A stretch of 6,158 nucleotides of DNA from assembly GCA_018903185.1 (NCBI GenBank), contig JAHIQV010000312.1, positions 1 through 6,158 of the forward strand, written 5' to 3'. The notes under the pieces were generated by a model. The model had not been told where the DNA came from. It made no database searches and worked only from the letters and a program-made list of their open reading frames with translations. This document shows, one piece after another, positions 1-5,014 of the stretch (positions are counted from its first letter, which is position 1; each line of letters begins with the position of its first letter). This stretch comes from Gammaproteobacteria bacterium. Lineage in GTDB: Bacteria > Pseudomonadota > Gammaproteobacteria > Burkholderiales > Burkholderiaceae_C. The translations under genes and the position numbers were made by a program.

Positions 1-1
1 C

Positions 2-76
2 CCGGGCGGGGCCATGAGTTACGCCGCTTTTGCCGACGAGGTGGTGGCCGTTCTGGAGAAGGGTTTGGCCGGATGA
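2..76 (+). CDS. C-terminal fragment of an unidentified protein (gene begins outside the window)
   Basis: The reading frame is open from the left edge and ends at a TGA at 74-76, leaving 24 codons. The visible tail reads PGGAMSYAAFADEVV followed by AVLEKGLAG. It is an amphipathic helix ending in a short Gly/Ala tail. GC-rich third positions (GCC, GTG, GAG, AAG) match the other genes, so it is probably real coding sequence. The pattern 'aF.d.Vv..L...G' resembles the C-terminal helix of luciferase-like FMN-dependent monooxygenases, but 24 residues cannot establish a family. It points the same way as the MBL-fold gene, 111 bp upstream of it. I see no hairpin with a T-run between the two, so read-through is possible. 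Confidence 0.55.
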   Translation, partial: PGGAMSYAAFADEVVAVLEKGLAG

Positions 77-102
77 GACCCAGCATTTCACAGGGATATT
101 GG

Positions 103-138
103 TTTACTTATTCGTAATTGATTTCGTTTAGTTAAAAT
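103..138 (+). promoter_or_regulatory. Possible sigma70-type promoter upstream of the MBL-fold gene
   Basis: The gap 77-187 contains the most AT-rich stretch in the window, about 95-138. Within it, TTTACT (103-108) lies 18 bp from TTTAGT (127-132), each matching four of six consensus bases. TAAAAT (133-138) is an alternative -10 (five of six) but has no good -35 at 17 bp. This is inferred from composition and weak matches only. Confidence 0.25.
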
Positions 139-175
139 CCGTCTGTTTGCCGATCTGCGCAGCCGACACCCCCAC

Positions 176-180
176 AGGAG
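176..180 (+). promoter_or_regulatory. Ribosome binding site of the MBL-fold gene
   Basis: AGGAG lies 7 nt before the ATG at 188. It is one of only two clear Shine-Dalgarno sequences in the window, the other being before glmU, and it fixes the start of the MBL-fold gene. Confidence 0.8.
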
Positions 181-187
181 ACTCCCC

Positions 188-1177
188 ATGAGCAAAGCCT
201 TCGCCTCCCAGGCCGACCTGGAAGACAAAAAGATCACTTTTGAACAGCTCAGCCCGCACTGCTGGGCCTACACCGCCGAGGGCGACCCGAACTCGGGCGT
301 CATCATCGGTGACGACTTCATCATGGTCAGCGACGCCACCGCTACCCCGGCCATGGCGCGCGACTTGATCAAGCAGATCCGTACCGTTTCCGACAAGCCG
401 ATCAAGTACGTGCTGCTCACGCATTACCACGCGGTGCGCGTGCTGGGCGCCAGCGCCTATTTCGCCGAAGGGGCAACCGAGATCATCGCCAGCCAGGGCA
501 CGCTGGAACTGATCCGCGAGCGCGGTGCGCAGGACATGCAGAGCGAGATGGAGCGCTTTCCGCGCCTGTTCCGCGGTGCCGATTCCGTGCCAGGACTGAC
601 CTGGCCGAGCATGGTGATCGGCGGTGGTGATCCCACCAAGGGCGAAGTGCCCGGCAAGCTGTCCATCAACCTCGGCGGCGTGGTGGTGCAGATCTGGAGC
701 CCCGGCTACGGCCACACCCGCGGCGACACCATCGCCTGGGTGGAAGAAGAAAAAGTGCTGTTCAGCGGCGACCTGGTGGAATACGAAGCCGGCGTCTACA
801 CCGGCGACGCCCAGCTCGAAGAGTGGCCCGCCACGCTTGAAGCCCTGCGCGCGCTCCAGGCCGAGTACATCGTGCCCGGCCGCGGCGAAGCCATGAAGGG
901 CAACGCCGACGTGAACAAGGCGCTGGACTACACCAAGCGCTGGGTCACCACCCTGTTCCAGGCCGGCAAGGAAGCCGCCGCCGCCGGCATGGACCTGAAG
1001 GCCGCCATGGCCCACACCCGCAAGAGCATGGACCCGGTGTTCGGCCAGGTGTTCATCTACGAACACTGCCTGCCGTTTGATGTGAGCCGCGCCTACGACG
1101 AAGCCAGCGGCATCAAGAACCCGCGCATCTGGACCGCCGAGCGCGACATGGACATGTGGAAGTCGCTGCAGGGCTGA
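188..1177 (+). CDS. MBL-fold metallo-hydrolase-like protein with a half-lost metal site
   Basis: This 329-residue protein has the order of motifs of the metallo-beta-lactamase superfamily, near the SoxH/quinoprotein-associated group by style. The N-terminal strands (W26-AYTAEGDPNSGVIIG, then D49) lead to the metal loop T-H79-Y-H81-A-V83-R84, where the usual pattern is HxHxDH. Next come G-H176-TRGD, SG-D195 and P-G-R232-G, where PGHG is usual. The site-1 ligands (H79, H81, H176) and the bridging D195 are therefore present, while the site-2 ligands (D83, H84, H232 positions) are V, R and R. No signal peptide is visible, so it is probably cytoplasmic. A C-terminal region after about 240 extends past the MBL core and includes helices and a C/H-containing stretch (YEHC, 291-294). 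The substrate is unknown. A mono-metal hydrolase, or a binding protein without hydrolase activity, are both possible. The start is supported by an AGGAG and the end by a strong terminator, so it is probably transcribed alone. Confidence 0.93.
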   Translation: MSKAFASQADLEDKKITFEQLSPHCWAYTAEGDPNSGVIIGDDFIMVSDATATPAMARDLIKQIRTVSDKPIKYVLLTHYHAVRVLGASAYFAEGATEIIASQGTLELIRERGAQDMQSEMERFPRLFRGADSVPGLTWPSMVIGGGDPTKGEVPGKLSINLGGVVVQIWSPGYGHTRGDTIAWVEEEKVLFSGDLVEYEAGVYTGDAQLEEWPATLEALRALQAEYIVPGRGEAMKGNADVNKALDYTKRWVTTLFQAGKEAAAAGMDLKAAMAHTRKSMDPVFGQVFIYEHCLPFDVSRAYDEASGIKNPRIWTAERDMDMWKSLQG

Positions 1178-1195
1178 GCCGCATACAACGCATGC

Positions 1196-1230
1196 CAACA
1201 AAAAACCCGCCTTGGCGGGTTTTTTTGTTG
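1196..1230. terminator. Bidirectional intrinsic terminator between convergent genes
   Basis: CCCGCC (1206-1211) and GGCGGG (1214-1219) form a tight GC hairpin. Six A's lie before it (1200-1205) and seven T's after it (1220-1226). The symmetry continues with CAAC (1196-1199) against GTTG (1227-1230), with a single bulged T. Because both strands end in a U-run, it can stop the MBL-fold gene (its stop codon ends at 1177) on + and the PKD lipoprotein gene (its stop codon is at 1254-1256) on -. Confidence 0.92.
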
Positions 1231-1253
1231 CGGAGGCCAGTGCAGCGGCGCTG

Positions 1254-1661
1254 CTACTGGGCTGTGGTCGTGGTGGTTGCCGTCCCGGTGGTGGGTGTGG
1301 TGGAGGTCTCCGTTGCCACCGGGCTCGCCGGCGTCACCGTCACCGGCTGTTCCGCCTCGGCCACGCGGCCGGCACTGTCGGTCACGGTCAGGGTGATGGT
1401 GTATTCGCCCGGCTCGTCGTAGACGTGATCCACCTGCGCGCCCTGGCCCTTTTCGCCATCGCCGAAGTCCCAGGCGTAGGACGCCACGACCGTGTCCTCG
1501 GGCACGTTGGAGACGACCGTGCCCGAGCCGTCCACCGTGAAGCTCTCGCCCGCTTCCGGCGTGGTCGGATCGATGTCGATCACCGGAATGGGCAGGCAGC
1601 CGGCCAGTGCCACGGCCAGCAAGCCGGCCAGGAACAGCTTGAAGGTGCGATGGTGTTTCAT
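1254..1661 (-). CDS. Small lipoprotein with a single PKD domain
   Basis: This 135-residue protein begins with a lipoprotein signal peptide: MKHHRTFK, a hydrophobic stretch LFLAGLLAVALA, and a lipobox LAG-C22. The residue after Cys is Leu rather than Asp, which by the usual +2 rule suggests outer-membrane sorting. Residues about 24-112 form one PKD (polycystic kidney disease, Ig-like) domain, with the hallmark WDFGDG at 64-69, then HVYDEPGEYTITLTVTD and a closing VTVT strand. The tail (113-135) is rich in Thr and has low complexity. PKD domains are usually non-enzymatic binding or spacing modules within larger surface proteins, so a free-standing one suggests a surface adaptor or binding role (inference). 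The ATG has no clear ribosome binding site, but the signal peptide fixes the start. It is convergent with the MBL-fold gene and divergent from the DUF3047 gene. Confidence 0.88.
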   Translation of the reverse strand: MKHHRTFKLFLAGLLAVALAGCLPIPVIDIDPTTPEAGESFTVDGSGTVVSNVPEDTVVASYAWDFGDGEKGQGAQVDHVYDEPGEYTITLTVTDSAGRVAEAEQPVTVTPASPVATETSTTPTTGTATTTTTAQ

Positions 1662-1708
1662 GGGCTGAACTGGGGTTGGGTGAATGCTTTCAGCGATGCC
1701 TGGACGCT

Positions 1709-1738
1709 ATTGGGTTCCCGATGCGTTCCGCTTGTCAA
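1709..1738 (-). promoter_or_regulatory. Possible promoter of the PKD lipoprotein gene
   Basis: On the - strand a perfect TTGACA lies at 1738-1733, followed after 18 bp by CCCAAT (1714-1709), which matches only the last three bases of a -10 box. Transcription would start near 1702, giving a leader of about 40 nt before the ATG at 1661. The -35 is good and the -10 poor, so this is tentative. The rest of the 172-bp divergent gap (1662-1833) shows no convincing promoter for the + strand DUF3047 gene and no strong repeat. Confidence 0.3.
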
Positions 1739-1833
1739 GTGGGTGGATCGCCGGGCCTGTGCGCTGTTTGGCGGCGGTGTCTGCCTTGGCTCGCTGCTAC
1801 CATGCGGCAGCTTCACATTCCCGAGTTCTCACG

Positions 1834-2673
1834 ATGACGCAGGCACCCTGTCCGTTCCAGTCTGTTGGTGCCCGCTCTGCAGCCTGCGCCGTGGCGGTGT
1901 GTCTGACCCTGGCGGGGTTCCTGTCGGGCTGTGCATCGAAGGGTCCGCCGCCTGCCTTCGAGGCTGACGTGGTCGATCCGACCGCGCTGTCCGCGCCGCT
2001 GTCGGACAGCGCCGCGCTGCAGCGGGCGGCTCAACGGCTGCTGAAAACCCCCTCGACCCAACCCGGTTGGACGGTGTTTCCCATGCCCGGCAAAACCTTC
2101 TCTCCGTTTGAGCCGGTGCACCACGCGGGCCGGGAGGCGCTGCGCGTGCAGGCGAGCAGCTCCGTGAGCGTCCTGCGCCAGCGCATGGAGCCGGCCCTGC
2201 CCTCGGTGGGTCGCCTGTCGTTCGCCTGGACGGCCGATGCTTTGCCGATCACCGTGGATGCGGAGCATGGGAGGCGGGACGATGCGGCGGTTCGGGTGTT
2301 GCTCAGCTTTGATGGCGACCGCAGCCAACTTTCGCCGCGCGTGCACCGCTTGTCGGAGATGAGCCGCCTGCTCACCGGTGAGGACTTGCCTTACGCCACG
2401 CTCGTGTACGTGTGGAGCGATGCGCATCCCCCGGGCACGGTGCTGAAGAACTCGCGCACCGACCGCGTGCGCAAGCTGGTGCTCGACTCCGGCCGCCAGC
2501 ACCTGGGACAGTGGAGGGATCACGAACGCGATGTGCGGGCCGATTTTGTCCACGTGTTTGGCGAGGAACCCGGGCCGTTGCTGTCGGTGGGGCTGATGAC
2601 CGACACCGACAACACCCACAGCCGGGCGCAGGCCTGGTATGGCGCGCTGCGGTTGCAGTCGGCCGCCCCCTGA
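1834..2673 (+). CDS. DUF3047 domain-containing lipoprotein
   Basis: Read from the ATG at 1834, the protein has 279 residues. It starts with a signal peptide (hydrophobic AACAVAVCLTLAGFL) and lipobox LSG-C33, so it is probably a lipid-anchored periplasmic or outer-membrane protein. An in-frame ATG at 1684 would add 50 residues before the signal peptide and is unlikely. Residues about 76-275 match the layout of DUF3047: GW-TVFPMPGK near the start, L-RQRMEP, LSFAWTAD, VRVLLSFDGD (153-162), LVYVWSDAHPPG (190-201), a V-L-DSG..LGQW stretch, ERDVRADFVHVFGEEPG and TDTDNT..RAQAWYG (256-270). The family is of unknown function; its conserved acidic and aromatic residues suggest a beta-sandwich binding fold (inference). 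The ribosome binding site is weak. The gene is followed after 57 bp by a same-strand permease gene, which may be co-transcribed. Confidence 0.87.
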   Translation: MTQAPCPFQSVGARSAACAVAVCLTLAGFLSGCASKGPPPAFEADVVDPTALSAPLSDSAALQRAAQRLLKTPSTQPGWTVFPMPGKTFSPFEPVHHAGREALRVQASSSVSVLRQRMEPALPSVGRLSFAWTADALPITVDAEHGRRDDAAVRVLLSFDGDRSQLSPRVHRLSEMSRLLTGEDLPYATLVYVWSDAHPPGTVLKNSRTDRVRKLVLDSGRQHLGQWRDHERDVRADFVHVFGEEPGPLLSVGLMTDTDNTHSRAQAWYGALRLQSAAP

Positions 2674-2730
2674 GTGCCTGGCCCTGGTCAGGCGCGCGCG
2701 TATGCACCCCTCTTTCGTCCCCCGATCGCC

Positions 2731-3984
2731 ATGAACCACAGCGCCACCGACTGGGGCATCGTCGCCGTCTTTGCCACGGTCTACCTGGGCATGTTCCTGG
2801 GCGGCCTGCCGCGCCTGAAGCTGGACCGCTCGGGCGTGGCCCTGCTGGGCGCCATCGCGGTGATCGCGCTCACCGGTCTGCCGGTGGAAGACGCGGCGCG
2901 CGCGGTGGACCTGCCCACCATCGTGCTGCTGTTCGCCTTCATGGTGGTGTCGGCCCAGATGCGGCTGGGCGGCTTCTACACCGAAGTGACGCGCCGCGTG
3001 GGTGCCATGCCGCTGTCGCGCGCCGGGCTGCTGGCGGCGCTGATCTTTGTGGCGGGCGCGCTCTCGGCCATCTTCTCGAACGACATCGTCTGCCTGGCCA
3101 TGGCACCGGTGGTGGCGCGGCTGTGCCTGCAGCGCGGGTTGAACCCGCTGCCCTTTCTGGTCGGGCTGGCCTGCGCGGCCAACATCGGCTCGGCCGCCAC
3201 GCTGATCGGCAACCCGCAGAACATGCTGATCGGTTCGGTGCTGCAACTGCCCTTCGGCGGTTATGTGCGGCAGGCGCTGCCGCCGGTGTTGATCAGCCTG
3301 GGGCTGTTGTGGTTGTGGCTCGCTTTTGGCCCAGGCGCCAGGGCAGGCGCGGCCGAACTGACCCGCCCGCTCGGCGTGGACGTGCCGCAGGATGACGCGC
3401 CCCCGTTTGACCGCTGGCAGACGGCCAAAGGGCTGGCCGTGGCCACCGCGCTGATGGGCATCTTTCTCTTCACCGACTGGCCACGCGATGTGGCCGCGCT
3501 GGTGGGCGCGGGCGTGCTGCTGCTCAGCCGCCGGCTGCATTCGGCGCACGTGATGGGCTTCGTGGACTGGCAGTTGCTGCTGCTGTTCATCGGCCTGTTT
3601 GTGGTGAACCACGCGTTCGAGACCACGGGCCTGGCGGCCGAGGCCGTGGCCTGGCTGGCGGCGCAGGGCCTGCACCTCACCGACCCCGATGCCCTGCTGG
3701 TGCTGGGCGTGGCCTTGTCCAACCTGGTGTCCAACGTGCCGGCCGTGATGCTGCTGCTGCCGCACCTGGGCGCCAGCGCCAGCGAGGCGGGCGTGATGCT
3801 GGCGCTGGTGAGCACTTTCGCGGGCAACCTGCTGCTGGTGGGCTCGATCGCCAACCTGATCGTGGCCGATCTGGCCGCGAAGCAGGGCATCACCCTTCAC
3901 TGGAAGCAGCACGCGCAGACCGGCATCCCGGTGACGCTGGTCACGCTGGCGGTGGTGTGGGGCTGGATGCGCTGGGCAGGGTGA
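2731..3984 (+). CDS. ArsB/NhaD/SLC13-type anion permease (YbiR-like)
   Basis: Read from the ATG at 2731, this is a 417-residue inner-membrane protein with about 10-11 hydrophobic segments, spread over roughly 8-25, 35-50, 61-76, 97-115, 119-133, 141-160, 182-199, 233-248, 253-266, 279-294, 320-345, 355-380 and 399-412, some being re-entrant. Two related half-motifs show the internal repeat of the ion-transporter superfamily. The first half has IFSNDIVCLAMAPVV (114-128) followed by NIGSAATLIGNPQNMLIG (151-168). The second has LSNLVSNVPAVMLLLP (329-344) followed by AGNLLLVGSIANLIVAD (364-380). The SND and SNVP signatures are where substrate and cation bind in SLC13/DASS relatives. Overall resemblance is to the uncharacterised E. 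coli YbiR group; the substrate (arsenite, a carboxylate, sulfate or another anion) cannot be read from the sequence. No arsR, arsC or other ars gene is nearby, so arsenite is not favoured. A GTG at 2674 in the same frame would add a proline-rich, non-membrane N-terminus and is rejected as the start. Confidence 0.88.
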   Translation: MNHSATDWGIVAVFATVYLGMFLGGLPRLKLDRSGVALLGAIAVIALTGLPVEDAARAVDLPTIVLLFAFMVVSAQMRLGGFYTEVTRRVGAMPLSRAGLLAALIFVAGALSAIFSNDIVCLAMAPVVARLCLQRGLNPLPFLVGLACAANIGSAATLIGNPQNMLIGSVLQLPFGGYVRQALPPVLISLGLLWLWLAFGPGARAGAAELTRPLGVDVPQDDAPPFDRWQTAKGLAVATALMGIFLFTDWPRDVAALVGAGVLLLSRRLHSAHVMGFVDWQLLLLFIGLFVVNHAFETTGLAAEAVAWLAAQGLHLTDPDALLVLGVALSNLVSNVPAVMLLLPHLGASASEAGVMLALVSTFAGNLLLVGSIANLIVADLAAKQGITLHWKQHAQTGIPVTLVTLAVVWGWMRWAG

Positions 3985-3993
3985 CTGCGGGAT

Positions 3994-4021
3994 GGACACG
4001 GTCCCCCATGGGACCTTGTCC
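3994..4021. terminator. Hairpin between convergent permease and DUF6279 genes, possible terminator
   Basis: GGTCCC (4000-4005) pairs with GGGACC (4010-4015) around a CCAT loop. After one C/T mismatch the stem continues with GGACA (3994-3998) against TGTCC (4017-4021), giving 11 pairs. It begins 10 nt after the permease stop codon, where a terminator would be expected, but no T-run follows on either strand. It may act as a weak terminator or as a 3'-end mRNA-stabilising structure. The rest of the gap 3985-4095 shows nothing else. Confidence 0.5.
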
Positions 4022-4095
4022 CGCGTGGCTTCTGCGGATGGGCTGTCTCGCCATCGGTAGGGTGCGGATTTTCATCGACGCTGCACGAGTGCCGT

Positions 4096-4947
4096 TCAGT
4101 GCGGTTCCGTCAACGCGCGCAAGTCGTCTTCGTAGGACTGCAGCGTCTGCACCGCGCGGGCGCGCTGTGCGGGCGTGGTGCTGTTGTGCAGGGTGGCGAA
4201 CTGGGCGCAGCCGCTCTGCACCAGTTGCTGGCTGTAGGCGTGGTAACCCGTCGTGGGCGAGGTGGTGATGCGGGCCATGAGTTCACGCACCGACTGGGCG
4301 GCCTTCGACGGATTGGCCTGGGCCTGGCGCACGGTCTGCAGCTGGTCGGCCTGCCGGCGCTCGCGCTCGGCCTGGGTGCGCAGCGGGTCCCAGGGGGAGC
4401 GTTGCAGCTGCTCGCGCACCAGCGATTGCTGGGCCGGGGTCAAGGGGCCATACAGGCGTTCATAGCGTTCGATGGCACGTTCCAGACGGCGGTCCAGCCG
4501 CTGCTCGGGGCTGCCCTGCAAAAAGTCTTTCTCGAAGGTCTGGTTGCTCTTGCGGTGGTGGCGCTCCAGGTGTTCGAGCTGGGCCGGGCTGAGCTGCAGC
4601 GCCAGCCGGGCCAGGGGCTCGACGCTGCGCTCCAGCACGGTGTTGAAGCGCGCGCGCACGGTGTCGAACTCGCCACAGGCCTGGCTCGCGTCGAGGTCCT
4701 GCGGGGCCATGCGCTGCCAGCGGCGCAGCAGATCGGCGTAGGCGGGCAGCTCGCTGCTGCGGTGCCACTGGAACAGTCCGTCGATGTCTTCGCGCACGCG
4801 GGCCGACTGGCTGTTGTCGAAATCCACGTGGCTGTCGAGCCACCAGTAGGTGAGGTTGGGGCCCTGGCTGTAACCCAGGCGCAGCGTGCTGCAGGCGGCC
4901 AGGCCGATCACCAGGGTCAGAGCCACCGCCAGCCGACCGACCCGCAC
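4096..4947 (-). CDS. DUF6279 family lipoprotein
   Basis: From a GTG at 4947 the protein has 283 residues and starts with a compact lipoprotein signal peptide: MRVGR, hydrophobic LAVALTLVIGLAA and lipobox LAA-C19. An ATG at 5016 would add 23 residues before this and overlap the glmU start by two bases. Those codons are poorer in G/C at the third position and include AGA, so I prefer the GTG, though neither start has a clear ribosome binding site. The mature protein opens with LRLGYSQGPNLTYWWLDSHVDF, a typical DUF6279 beginning, and is otherwise helical and highly charged. Motifs of the form (L/T)(S/T)PAQ recur at 119-123, 169-173 and 257-261, each opening a helix rich in Arg, Glu and Gln. Function is unknown; the helical periplasmic form is loosely chaperone-like (inference). 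It is divergent from glmU and convergent with the permease. Confidence 0.85.
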   Translation of the reverse strand: MRVGRLAVALTLVIGLAACSTLRLGYSQGPNLTYWWLDSHVDFDNSQSARVREDIDGLFQWHRSSELPAYADLLRRWQRMAPQDLDASQACGEFDTVRARFNTVLERSVEPLARLALQLSPAQLEHLERHHRKSNQTFEKDFLQGSPEQRLDRRLERAIERYERLYGPLTPAQQSLVREQLQRSPWDPLRTQAERERRQADQLQTVRQAQANPSKAAQSVRELMARITTSPTTGYHAYSQQLVQSGCAQFATLHNSTTPAQRARAVQTLQSYEDDLRALTEPH

Positions 4948-4950
4948 GGC

Positions 4951-4956
4951 GATAAT
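4951..4956 (+). promoter_or_regulatory. glmU: Possible -10 box for glmU
   Basis: GATAAT matches five of six bases of a sigma70 -10 box in an otherwise GC-rich gap between the DUF6279 and glmU genes (4948-5014). It would give a leader of about 50 nt. No good -35 is seen 16-18 bp upstream, so support is weak. Confidence 0.2.
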
Positions 4957-5004
4957 GCCCGGCTGACAAGCGCCCGCCAGCAGGCTGCGCAATCTTTCCC
5001 CAGC

Positions 5005-5009
5005 AGAGG
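5005..5009 (+). promoter_or_regulatory. glmU: Ribosome binding site of glmU
   Basis: AGAGG lies 5 nt before the ATG at 5015. This supports that start and therefore the near-overlap with the divergent gene. Confidence 0.65.
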
Positions 5010-5014
5010 TGTTC

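Noticed and set aside
128..1201. A 357-codon open frame on the - strand, opposite the MBL-fold gene
   Set aside because: Low-complexity His/Ala/Gly/Val translation, a by-product of codon bias. The + strand gene has a ribosome binding site and conserved motifs.
1212..1967. A 251-codon + strand frame crossing the PKD gene and the divergent gap
   Set aside because: It lies opposite a lipoprotein gene with an intact signal peptide and PKD domain, and its translation is low-complexity with no ribosome binding site.
2676..2693. Small inverted repeat (GCCTG, 8-nt loop, CAGGC) after the DUF3047 stop codon as a terminator
   Set aside because: Only five strong pairs, a large loop and no T-run. It is not enough to separate the two genes.
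2731..3984. Assigning the permease as arsenite exporter ArsB
   Set aside because: It shares the superfamily motifs, but there is no neighbouring ars regulator or reductase and the overall look is YbiR-like, so a substrate is not claimed.
1813..3999. A 728-codon open frame on the - strand, opposite the DUF3047 and permease genes
   Set aside because: Its translation is full of His, Arg, Gln and Gly with no recognisable domain, as expected opposite GC-rich genes. The + strand proteins have clear families, signal peptides and membrane segments.
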